Shown here: piece after piece, positions 1 through 9,777 of the stretch
How the letters are laid out: each line of letters begins with the position of its first letter
Numbering within the stretch: position 1 is the first letter of the stretch
Origin: Smittium culicis
Lineage: Eukaryota; Kickxellomycota; Harpellomycetes; Harpellales; Legeriomycetaceae
Reading direction: 5' to 3'
Assembly (NCBI GenBank): GCA_001970855.1
Contig: LSSN01003821.1
Location: 1 to 21,223, forward strand
Length of the DNA: 21,223 bases
Made by a program: the position numbers and the translations under genes
Notes under the pieces: generated by a model
Told to the model about the DNA's origin: nothing
What the model saw: the letters and a program-made list of their open reading frames with translations, nothing else
The model's database searches: none

Positions 1-1379
1 TCGAGTTTTACTAACAAATGTATAAAAAAAACTCTAATTATTTAGGTTTTACTAAAACTTTAAACTAGTTGGATATTCACACAGTATCAACATAATAAAA
101 CTATATACCGAGGAATATTTTAATGGATAACTATACCCAAGAATTCGCTTATCGATAAATAAAAATCACACCAAAACATTGACTATTCTTGACAATCTCG
201 CTGTGAATAGAATTTAAACAAATAGGCAGTAAATACAAATATCCTAAAACCTAGATACTTTCAAGTTGCATCACTTTTTTCGCACTCTCTTATAATGTTT
301 TACTAATATTTTAGATACACACCACATTGATTATCTGGGCCTATATTCAAGTGTGTTAACTAACGATGTCGAGAAAGAGTTATAAAATAATTTATAGTTG
401 TAAGCCGATTTAAACATTCTATTATACATGATAACCCTCAAGCATAATTTTAATACAGCTATTAAATAGTCGTTTGTTAGAAAATATTTGAAAAATAAAT
501 AATATACAAAGAATAATGAGGAGATTTTTTAATGGCACTAGTACTTGCTTAATATGCCCTAAATTGAATCATAATTACCTGCTACAGAATTTTTGAATTT
601 TTTTTTATAAAGAATGATTATTTTTACTAGAACTAACAGCTATATTATTATACTGTCTTAATGAAAATATAAAGTGAAAATATCAAGATACTCGCTATTC
701 ATTAAAAAAAAAAGCTAGTTCTTATTCGATTTTTAGAAATATTGAATTTTTAAAATTAATCAACTCCGCATGTATTGGCAATTTTTTATATCCAACCAGG
801 AATATGAGCGCACATAGGACTATAATTTTTTTTAATTTATCTATAATAGTAATTACTCTATGTGTACATGAGGTTTACTATATATCTTTTTTTTTGCTTA
901 GGCAGGATTATCTATTTTTTGTTAATCTCCACATACTAATTTTTCAGTTATGAATTGTTTATTTATCCAAACAATATTTGTTATTATCCGTATCAATTTA
1001 GTTAATTTACTTTAATTTTATAATTTTATTTGTTTGAAGTATTCGATTTTTGATTTTTAAATACATAGCAAGTTGAGAATAGTAAACATAGAATTAAATA
1101 TGTTTGAAATTCGCGTTTTTGTGATACTGCTATTATTTTCTACGTAAATAAGCTCTGGATATGGCAATAACCAAGCTTCATTTTTCAAGAAATGTATTAT
1201 TTTTTTATCTTTTAATATAGAAAATTTTTTAAAATATTTATTTTAGCGCTTAAATATTTTTTTTATCTTCAGTTGTGTATACGCAAGAAATAAATGTATG
1301 TAATAAAAACCGAGAAACTCTGATCGAAAGGAGGAATAATTAAGATAGAATTTATTAGAATAGAGAATATACTATATAA
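1..1379. other. AT-rich intergenic DNA, no gene recognised
   Basis: All frames are broken by frequent stops and I see no recognisable protein or RNA. It is the upstream flank of the STEAP-like gene. A TATATAA string (1373-1379) lies directly against the start codon, too close to act as a TATA box. A purine stretch AAAGGAGG near 1326 resembles a bacterial ribosome binding site but sits about 50 bases from the start and has no meaning in a eukaryote. Unlike the flanks of the other host genes, this region is not obviously pyrimidine-rich on the coding strand. Confidence 0.6.
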
Positions 1380-3482
1380 ATGAACGATAAAGACGACGAG
1401 AGACAGTTGTTGGAAGAAAATAAAAACATTAGAGAAACTGATATATTTGGGAACGAGTTTAAGCAATATACGCCTGCGAATTCAGAAACTGCTGTACTTC
1501 CATCTACAAGTAGGAGGGGTAATAGAATTGGCAGTGGTGTGGCGATTAGACGGACGTTTAGCCAAATAAGGAGTAAGGTTCAGTTTAGTGACATTTGCGT
1601 TATTGGGTATGGGCAGTTTGGAAAGCAAATAAGCTATAGATTAGCTATATCTGGGTTCAAGGTGAATATAGGGACGAGGGCGTGTGAAAATGGAAGGGCT
1701 GATGTAAGTGGATCTGGAGGAGGAGGAAGAGATGGTGATACAAACAATAATATAAATGAAAGCTATAGAGGTAGTTTCGCTAAAGGAGCGAGCGGCGGTG
1801 GGATTCCGTCGTTTTCTGAAGATTACATATCTCCGCCAACAGCACCAACGAGCTACGAAAATGCGATTCTTCAAACTCGATCAAAGCTAGTAATACTGGC
1901 AATTCCACACACTGAGCACTATAATTTTTGCCGCATTATGCTTCCATTATTAGATGGGTACACAATAGTTGACGTTTCGAACTATTCGCTCAGATTTGGA
2001 CACAAGTCCAAACTGAGGCCAGGGAGAGAGAAATTCAAAAGGCGCAGCGACGATGTACTTGCTGAATTGAAAGGTAACGGTTCGCACTACAGGAAAAAAA
2101 GCTGTCGGGATAGTGATGATTACTATTTCGATTTCCTTGGTAATGACTGCTACGAATTTTCCCTTGCCGAAAGGATTCAATCGTTACTGCCCAAATCATA
2201 TGTTGTTAAAGCGCTTTCAAACATATCTGCAATCGAGCTGTCTAATCCGTATAACAATGCGGTACTTTCAACACCAGTTGCATCTAACAGTGCATTTGCT
2301 GCGCAGAGAGTTTGCTACATGCTACGCGAGATCGGAGTAGTTCCTGTACTTAGCGGGCTGCTTACTAGCTCAGCTGATATTGAGTACAGATCGTTTGAGC
2401 TGTTCAGCAAGTGGTCTGTTCCTGGCGTCGTTTCTTCAATTATTTTTACGCTAATGTTTATACTAACAACATTACGCGAACAGATATACACTAGCACAGT
2501 AGGAAATAATTTTTATTTAATTAAAACAGTTTCGATGAGCTTTAGCTCTACCGGGATATCAGTTCTTAGCTTGACATTTTTACCAGCACTAATCGTTAAA
2601 ATCCGTGTTTTGATTAACAAGCGTGTCTGCTTGAACGAATCGAGTTATTTGAGTAGCTGGCTGGATTATCGGCTGCAGTATGGAGTTATATCAGCAGTTT
2701 GTATTTTTATGCACGTAGTGTTTATAAATTTTGCTGGTGTTGATAAAGGAACTTTCTCAACTATAGAAAATTTCGGAATTTTATGTGCTGTTTTTGGATT
2801 TACATTGCTACTATGCCAACTGATAGCAGCGATACTAAATTGCACGATCCAAAAGCTTAATAAGAGGGAGTTCCATTTTATTATGAGTAGGTGCGGCTGG
2901 CTGTGTATTTGGATGTCAGTTGCGCACGTTTTTTTGTCAAGTATTAGGAAGTATACAATCAGTGATTCTGGACCGATTTCATTCCCGCCAATATTTATGT
3001 TTGCAAGCATTTTGCCTGTTACAGTCATCACCCTAAAGCTTTTATTGATGTTTCCGCCAATATACTTATACATCAACAGGATCGAGCAAGGAACTGCTGG
3101 GTTCCCAACAGAAAGGGAAGCGATACACTCAGTTGGACACGAATACTACCCAGCGAGCTATAGACACTATAACAGCACATGGAAACCGCCTAGCTTTGTT
3201 AACGAAGCAGCAGATAACTATAACAAAAATTTTGATGTAACTAATAGTAACATAAACAAAGCAAAATACATCAATGATTTTTACATTAACCAAATTAGAA
3301 TTTCATCAAAGCCAAGTAGTGGTAGCAATTTCAGCCAGTATAGTCGGAACATTGCAAAATACAATAAGTACCACGAAGAAGTGATCAGAAACATTGAACA
3401 ACCTATTAATCGGCGTGGAAATCATAGAAAAATATCAAACTCACCATTAAAAGGACAGATAGTTTATTCTGAACAAGTGTGA
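1380..3482 (+). CDS. STEAP-like ferric/cupric metalloreductase, single exon
   Basis: 700 residues, ATG to TGA, no intron needed. STEAP enzymes pass electrons from NADPH through FAD and one haem b across a membrane to reduce Fe3+ or Cu2+. Seen here: a Rossmann nucleotide-binding start at residues 71-100 with the glycine motif G-Y-G-Q-F-G (76-81) and G-T-R (98-100), where STEAP has G-S-R for the NADPH phosphate. V-I-L-A-I-P-H-x-E-H-Y (171-181) and V-V-K-A-L-S-N-I-S-A (275-284) match the family. Six hydrophobic segments follow, at about 347-364, 388-409, 434-453, 463-488, 505-520 and 533-558. The two haem-ligand histidines are present: His445 in F-M-H-V-V-F and His516 in V-A-H-V-F. The N-K-R-E-F-x-F stretch before TM5 is also typical. 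Oddities: animal STEAPs are about 460-490 residues. This one has a disordered N-terminus, a Gly/Asn/Ser-rich insertion (about 104-160), a charged insertion (about 203-258) and an Asn/Ser/Tyr-rich tail (about 572-700). Family assignment is firm. The metal and the membrane are inferred. Confidence 0.88.
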   Translation: MNDKDDERQLLEENKNIRETDIFGNEFKQYTPANSETAVLPSTSRRGNRIGSGVAIRRTFSQIRSKVQFSDICVIGYGQFGKQISYRLAISGFKVNIGTRACENGRADVSGSGGGGRDGDTNNNINESYRGSFAKGASGGGIPSFSEDYISPPTAPTSYENAILQTRSKLVILAIPHTEHYNFCRIMLPLLDGYTIVDVSNYSLRFGHKSKLRPGREKFKRRSDDVLAELKGNGSHYRKKSCRDSDDYYFDFLGNDCYEFSLAERIQSLLPKSYVVKALSNISAIELSNPYNNAVLSTPVASNSAFAAQRVCYMLREIGVVPVLSGLLTSSADIEYRSFELFSKWSVPGVVSSIIFTLMFILTTLREQIYTSTVGNNFYLIKTVSMSFSSTGISVLSLTFLPALIVKIRVLINKRVCLNESSYLSSWLDYRLQYGVISAVCIFMHVVFINFAGVDKGTFSTIENFGILCAVFGFTLLLCQLIAAILNCTIQKLNKREFHFIMSRCGWLCIWMSVAHVFLSSIRKYTISDSGPISFPPIFMFASILPVTVITLKLLLMFPPIYLYINRIEQGTAGFPTEREAIHSVGHEYYPASYRHYNSTWKPPSFVNEAADNYNKNFDVTNSNINKAKYINDFYINQIRISSKPSSGSNFSQYSRNIAKYNKYHEEVIRNIEQPINRRGNHRKISNSPLKGQIVYSEQV

Positions 3483-5145
3483 TAATATACTTTTAATTAT
3501 TGCTGGAATTGTGGTGATGGGCGAATGGTGCCGTATTACTAAAATCGACTATTTAATAAATGATATTAATTACACTTTTTTATTTTTGCATACTTATTTA
3601 TTTTATCTTGTATTTTTATATTTATAGATTGAAAAATTAATTATCACCAGATACTTGTATATATCACAATTTATTCATCTCTGATATTTTTTTTATAATT
3701 TGGATAATCAGAAATTTTTATGGGATTAGAACCTACTAAGATTGAAATGATTTTATATGATTCTGCGTTTTTAAAACAAATTATAAATACTATTAATCGA
3801 ATCATTAAATGTTAGCTTGCGATAACGAGAAATATTAGTTTGGTTTAAAGTTGGCTGAAGACTATAAAAAATAGCTTATAAAATTAAAAAGAAATTCCGT
3901 AAAGTTCTGCCAGTGTGTCTATTAAGATCAGCACACTAATTGAGAGCGACTGCTATATAATATATATATTTGGATAAAAATGAAAAGTATTATTAGGACT
4001 TGAGTTCTAGACGCAATGCATCTTTTTTATCTTATAGTAATAGATGTTACAATGATTGCTTTGGAAAACTACTATTCGCATAAAGTTTTTTGTCCAATGA
4101 TATCGGCGTAGCGTCCATAAAAATAACCTGTACCTTAATGCTGGATAATTTTTTTTTAGGTGTGAAAGCCAGTTTAGAGTTAGACTAAAATCAAAATACA
4201 GCACCAGACTCTATAGTAGCTCATACAGGATACAAAATAAAAAAATAAAAAAACATAAGACGATAAAACTATTTCTAGAAACTCTTCTTTAGGCAAAAAC
4301 ATGCGTATAAGTGTATATAAATAGCAACGCAGCGCTGCACAAAACACGAATTAGTAATAGCAGGGAAGTGGAGGACGTAAATGAGCGTTGCCGAAACGAA
4401 GTTATGTAATTGAACAAAAAACCAAATCCAGTAATTAAGTTTCCTCCAATAATCGCGCAATGTTTTGTTGTTGTTTTTCTCTGTTTTGTTTATATTTTTA
4501 CTTTTGTTTTTGCTAGCATCCAAAAAAAAAATATAAAAGAAAAAGAAAACATTCGCGTAAATCCAAATTCGACTTTATATATAAAAAAAAAAAAAAAAAA
4601 GATCACGAAAATTAGAAAAAGTCGTTAACGTAGAATTAAATACAGTCTACTTATTTTCTCTTGAAAATAAAAACTAAATCAAATATTGGCTTATTTAACG
4701 TTGGAGCTTTTATTATAATTTTCCGCTTAATTATTATTTTACTCTCTTTCCCAGAAATATTTTGTCTCCATTTTTTATTCTACCAAAATTATATCCACTA
4801 TCTTCCTTCAGCAAATCTCTTAAGTTTTTAGTTTCTTTTATTAGACTCGATCTCACCTGCTTTCAGTCTATTATTTATTGCCCATACTGATCGTTCCAAT
4901 CTACAATACCCTCTATACCTACCCTTCTTTCCTTATAAGTCATTAACTATATTCTTCCCTTATACTAAATCATACAATTGTATTTACTTTCGAGTGCTCA
5001 TTGATCTAATTGCCGAATAGAGCTGCTGTAAACTCGTACTGCATATATTTTATATTTCCCTGCTTTCTTTTCCCCATTCTACTCTTACATACCATTACCT
5101 TTGCTTCCTTATTAAAATTCTATCGCCCTCCTCTCCAAAATAAAA
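3483..5145. other. Intergenic region between the STEAP-like gene and CKS1
   Basis: No gene could be supported. Short frames here are low-complexity (Lys-rich around an 18-base A tract at about 4583-4600) or lack matches. A slightly GC-richer patch lies at about 4310-4400 and contains the perfect palindrome GCAGCGCTGC (4329-4338). From about 4700 to the CKS1 start the plus strand becomes strongly pyrimidine-rich, with many CTTT, TCCT and CCCTT runs, and ends in an A-rich leader (CAAAATAAAA) just before the ATG. That makes it the likely CKS1 promoter and 5' leader. Confidence 0.5.
3555..3560 (+). terminator. candidate poly(A) signal AATAAA of the STEAP-like gene
   Basis: AATAAA lies 73 bases after the TGA stop of the STEAP-like ORF and is followed by T-rich sequence. 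The position is plausible for a cleavage signal, but the hexamer is common by chance in DNA this AT-rich. Confidence 0.3.
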
Positions 5146-5722
5146 ATGTCTTTGAATTCTCGTAAATTGACTTCCGAAGAGCAGAAAAAACTCGATATTG
5201 AAAAGTATGAAGGTGAGATCTACTACTCTGAACGATACTATGGTACGTCCTCCTTCTCTAATTATTTTCTTTTTCTACTTTATTTCTTCTATTCTTTTCC
5301 TATTTATTCGTCATCTTTTTTATAATCCATTCTCATTCTTCCTACTTGTAAATATAATCTTAACCTCTTTCCTTCTTCTATCGCTTCTCATTTAACTTAG
5401 ATGATGAATTTGAATATCGACACGTAACGCTCCCTGAACCTCTAAGAAAGTATCTTCCTAACCCTAATAGAATCATGCAAGAAAAGGAATGGCGAGGCTT
5501 AGGCGTACGACAATCTCCTGGTTGGGAACACTATATGGTTCATGGTAATTTCATTTTCCCTAAATATCTAATTTCCTCAGCTTCCCTTTATTTCCTCATC
5601 TGATCCTAATACTAATGATTTTCCTTTTTATTTTATAACCACTAGCTCCTGAGCCTCATGTACTACTCTTCAAAAGAGAGCGCGATTACCAAGTTAAATA
5701 TCCATTTGGAAAACCTCAATAG
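5146..5722 (+). CDS. CKS1: CKS1/Suc1 cyclin-dependent kinase regulatory subunit, three exons
   Basis: Exons 5146-5242, 5401-5544 and 5646-5722 (stop TAG) encode 105 residues. Introns of 158 nt (GTACGT...CTTAG) and 101 nt (GTAATT...ACTAG) are both phase 1. CKS proteins bind CDK1 and dock onto phosphothreonine sites to promote multisite phosphorylation. All hallmark stretches are present: I-Y-Y-S-E-R-Y (25-31), the D-D-E-F-E-Y-R-H-V core, E-W-R-G-L-G-V-x-Q-S-x-G-W-E-H-Y, and the hinge and C-terminal strand [12 protein letters not shown]. The residues used by CKS proteins for phosphate binding (Arg in the Y-R-H strand, Trp/Arg in E-W-R, Ser in Q-S) are conserved. The N-terminal R-K-L-T-x-x-E and the end R-E-R-D-Y-Q resemble fission-yeast Suc1. 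The loop before E-W-R-G is short, as in animals, and lacks the longer yeast insertion. The ATG is preceded by an A-rich context. Reconstruction joins in frame with no mismatch to the family pattern. Confidence 0.95.
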
Positions 5723-6410
5723 AACTCTTCCTACCTTTCTTAATCATTCTCCCAAAAAAAAAAATCCTTTAAAAAAATTTATATATCTTTCTCAATCCAT
5801 TAAAATAAAATTCAGCTTCATTTACAAAATTTAATAAACTACATTCTTTTTCATCTCAAACTATATTTAAAAAATTATTATCCAATACCCCTCAAATAAT
5901 AATAAAAAGATGTAACACCTTTATTAGAACTTTATTTTATTACTCACTTCCTAATTATTATCCTCTCTATTATTTCTGTCTTTTGTTATTCCTTGTAGTA
6001 TTTTGTCCATTTCTTTAATATATTAGTTATATATGCTCATGCATTATCAATATAGACTATTGATATATTTATCATTATACATTTATTATTTCTCCATATC
6101 TTTTAACTCTTCTTTGTTTACGTATTGACGTTTGTCCAATAGAATTCATCTCATATTAACACTTCTCTCACTTTTTTCGTTGCCTATAATTTTCTCATTT
6201 TTTATCATTAAACTTCTATCCTGCCTTATTTTATCTTTATTGCTTCTTTCCCCCCCCCCCCACCGCTCTTATATATTACCCACCTTCGCTCTTATCTACT
6301 TGTAATTTTACTATACACATCTACTTCACCAAATATTTTCCTCTCCTAATCCTACTTCGACAACTCGCATATTCCTCCAGATCACCACCTCAATCTAAAT
6401 TGAAAAATTA
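5723..6410. other. CKS1-WDR91 intergenic spacer, pyrimidine-rich
   Basis: 688 bases with no coding signal in either direction. The plus strand is dominated by C and T, matching the introns of both flanking genes. It contains an uninterrupted run of 12 C (6250-6261). It must hold the CKS1 3' end and the WDR91 promoter. No clear TATA box was identified. Confidence 0.5.
5804..5809 (+). terminator. candidate poly(A) signal AATAAA of CKS1
   Basis: AATAAA lies 82 bases after the CKS1 TAG stop and downstream of a T-rich stretch. It is a reasonable cleavage signal but unproven in AT-rich sequence. Confidence 0.3.
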
Positions 6411-9400
6411 ATGAATTCTGACTTAAAAACAAGCGTATATATTTTATACTTTTCTCTCAATTATTTTTATAAAACTTTACCATCTAAATCATAACAACAT
6501 TAATTCTGGTATTTTTTCATTGTAATAGAATGGAATCGAAAACCTCGATTACGTCAATCAACTAATTAAAGAATATTTGCTTGTAAACATCTTTTCTTTC
6601 ATATCTACCAAGAATTAACCTTATTTTATCTCCAATACCCCCCTCCCAAAAAACGATAATAACCTTTAAGCAAATCTATATATTCTAGCATAGAGGCTTT
6701 ACAAACACTTTAAGTACCTTCGACTCTGATTTAAAAAATGATATCAATAAAAATTTTAAGGTTTTTTTCTTACTAATCTTTTTTTCCTAATTTATTAATA
6801 ACACTTAAAAATTTATATGATTAAAACTTTATCTTTCGTCTTGCTTAATTAATTCTTTATTATCTATCTCACATCATTTTTCAGCCTTCAAAAATTGTTG
6901 ACTCTTTGTTAAGCTATGCTCAAGACTTAAACTACATCGAACTAATATCATATTGGTCTTACATTGAAACCACCTTCCTAAATAAACAGAATAAACTTTC
7001 CTCTAGATCAATTGTGATGTATAAAAAGCGTCTATTAAGATACTTCATTGTTTCTGGTAACCCTCAATTTATTTCACCGTTTTTTAGCTATCTATTTATC
7101 TTACTAAACACACAACTATAAATATTATATTTTTCTCTGATATTCATCAGCTGTAAACAAAAATAAACCAGACGTCATTCTATCCTTTTTCAAAAAATAC
7201 GGAACTGAATTAGCTAAAGATGCTGATTGGATTCCTTGGTTAGCTATAACATACATCCCTGATCCCAATAAAAGGCCCGAGTACGAAGCCTCTTTTACCG
7301 AAGACTGGATTAATGCCTTAAAGTTATCTCTCACTGACTTTATAAATTCCCTTTTCAAAATAATAGGTATTTATATACATTTATTTTTCATTTCTTGTAA
7401 TTAACCCATAACTAACTCTTTCCCATACATTTTTATATCCATAATTTATAGAAACTCCAAAAATATTGAATTTTGAGTCTGATCGAATTGAAAAGCTAAA
7501 TTTACAAACTGATATCGATATCCTCAAATCTGAAATAATCTCCCTCAAAAATAAAATCACCGCCTTAAAATCAACATCTGTTAAATCTACCAGTTTCATT
7601 CCTTACAACGTAACCATTTCGCTTTACATTCCTCCCTCTATTTATTTCTGAGTGATTTTATTGCCCATTAAATACATACATCTAAAAAAATTTTCAGAAA
7701 TTAATCATCAGCTAACATTTCATATCAATATGTTAACAGTTCAAAATCAATTCTAGCCCTCTCAGCGACGCCCATTTATCCAAACAAAATATTACACTTG
7801 ACTCGATAAATAGCCTCGATATTATTAACACACCTTCAACTAGTAATATAATATCACTTTCTAGTCCTTCTTTCAACAAATCCCCTACTGATAACTCCCT
7901 GCATACTATCATCAAACCCGACAGATTCGTCCATCCACGGGATTCTCCCTCGTTAAAACTCAAATCCCAAGTAATTTTTGCTTTTTTTTTTTACTATCTG
8001 TTTTTTTATATAATCATTGACAATCCTCTTATTCCTTTTTTACCCACATTTCTACTTAGAGCTTGTTCTTAGAACATTCGTCGTTCATTACTTTTTGCCA
8101 ATTTTCTCCCGATGGCTCAAAAATTGCTAGTATAGATGAAGAAAACTTTTTAAAGTAAAAAAAAAACTCAATTTCCCTTTCTTGTTGATCTCCCCCCCCC
8201 CCTCTATGCATTAATTATCTCTTTTTACCTATTTACGCTAATAAAATTATATTAATTATATTTATTAGAGTTTGGTCTCATACTGGTGATATCCTGCCTC
8301 CTGTTAGTAGGCTATTCGACAACAATGTTTATTGCATGGCTTGGGACCATTTACATCCTCATTTGGTAATTATATATCTATATAATTTTATCTTTTAATT
8401 TTTTTTTACTCTAGTAATCTTGTTTTTTTGTTTTCATTGTTTTTAACTAGCTGTATTTATACTTTGACTCTGGAAGTGTATTCGCCTTTAACGTCAACAA
8501 CAAGGTTTTACATCACCATTTCGATCTTCCCGACCCAAACAACAATTTGTAAGTTTTTTTTAATTATTATGATTCACTTTTTTTTTTCAAATTATTCTGC
8601 TTCTAATTTAACCTTAATTCTATACATCAGAGTTTTTAAAATGCAAACCAACCCTGTAAACTCGAACATTGCAATTATTACAAGACCGCTTTCTTCGAAG
8701 AAAAACCACTGTCTTTTTGTTTATGATACAATTACCAATTCTTTAGTTTCCAAGAAAAAAATTGAGTTTGCAAACTCTGCAGAACTTGTTGATCTCGAGT
8801 TCAACCATAATGGAACACTTATCGCCGCTACTATAAGCTCTGGTGAAATAATTATTTACGACCTTACTTCCGATAATCCCGTGATTTTTATCTCAACCAA
8901 CTCTAAAGCCACCTTAGATATAAATGGAAATAATTCTTTGCATAATGGCGACAAAATTATTTCTGGCGCATTTAGCTTCGACGAAAATTCATTTTTTTTA
9001 CTTACTCAGTCTGGAAAGGTAATCTCACCATCTCTTTTTTAATTAAAAATCTTCTGTTTACTAGCATAATAAAAATATATTTTTTGAACAAACTATATAT
9101 TTTTAGAAATATTTTTTCTTATCAAATCTATCTTTTTTTTCTGATATTTTATTTTTCCAGCTTCAACAATGGTCAATTCATAAAAAGGACACCTCTTTGA
9201 TATCAGAATCCCTTCTCGGTCTTCATAATTTGAACATTAGATCTTCTTCCGAATCAATAAGCTCAACCAAGGGCGAATTAACAAATTATTTTCCCAACTC
9301 GTACAAATCTGGATCTACAGCCAGTGCTGATAAATACAGTAAACCGAGTTCATTGATTTTGAAAGAAAATCTGCCGATATCGCCTGACTCTCTGCTTGAG

Positions 9401-9777
9401 AGCCACATTCTAGCAAAATTCTCTCGGTCCTCTGAGTATTTGCTAATAGCTGTTGAAAACTCAACTTTTATTTTTGATGTAAGAATTCCAATAATATATC
9501 CACTACTTTTTTTTTATTACACTTACCTTTATATATACACGATTCCGTCTTTTTATTTATTAACTTTTCTTTTCGTCGTAACTAACTTGAAAAAATTTTA
9601 AATAATATATATTTCTAAACTAATTATATCTAATAGATCGATTTAGGAAGTTTAATTTGCGCGTTAAAGCCTCAGTCGGAGAGAGTAACGGCTCTTGACT
9701 TCGACTCAACTGGGCGGTACGTCCTTAGTTCATGCCAAGACGGAACTGTTAGAGTTGCAACAGTTTTTAAGCAATAA
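6411..9777 (+). CDS. WDR91: WDR91 homologue (LisH, coiled coil, WD40), 13 exons
   Basis: Exons: 6411-6434, 6529-6582, 6689-6760, 6885-7056, 7151-7366, 7452-7609, 7740-7970, 8060-8154, 8269-8365, 8451-8548, 8631-9018, 9161-9478, 9637-9777. They total 2064 nt and 687 residues, ending in TAA. All joins stay in frame. WDR91 is a Rab7 effector that limits PI3-kinase complex activity during early-to-late endosome conversion. Residues 9-50 form a LisH-like unit (L-I-K-E-Y-L-L, then H-R-G-F-T-N-T-L). Residues 53-75 contain K-I-V-D-S-L-L and I-S-Y-W-S-Y-I-E, as in animal WDR91. Exon 5 has the A-D-W-I-P-W and E-D-W-I-N-A-L signatures. Exon 6 holds a coiled coil (about 188-222). Exon 7 is a Ser/Asn-rich linker. 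The WD40 part runs from 310 to 687, with F-L-K-V-W-S, F-N-H-N-G and G-K-L-Q-Q-W-S-I-H-K-K. The animal protein is about 747 residues. The 8-codon first exon is the least certain; exon 3 uses a weak GTTTTT donor. The remaining exons are well supported by family similarity. Confidence 0.88.

Noticed and set aside
1326..1379. AAAGGAGG and TATATAA just before the STEAP-like start, suggesting a bacterial RBS or TATA box
   Set aside because: The window is clearly eukaryotic. The purine motif is about 50 bases from the ATG, and the TATA string touches the ATG, so neither is at a functional distance.
2666..3076. 136-codon minus-strand frame inside the STEAP-like gene
   Set aside because: Antisense shadow of the transmembrane coding region; the sense protein has clear family motifs.
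4007..4204. Minus-strand frames, including I-F-M-D-A-T-P-I-S-L, faintly like a retroelement RNase H start
   Set aside because: The resemblance is only about ten residues, with a stop soon after and no neighbouring domains.
4410..4628. 72-codon frame between the STEAP-like gene and CKS1
   Set aside because: Lys-rich low-complexity translation of an A tract; no family or splice support.
7125..7358. Minus-strand frames across WDR91 exons
   Set aside because: Opposite-strand shadows of exon 5 and others; the sense exons match WDR91.
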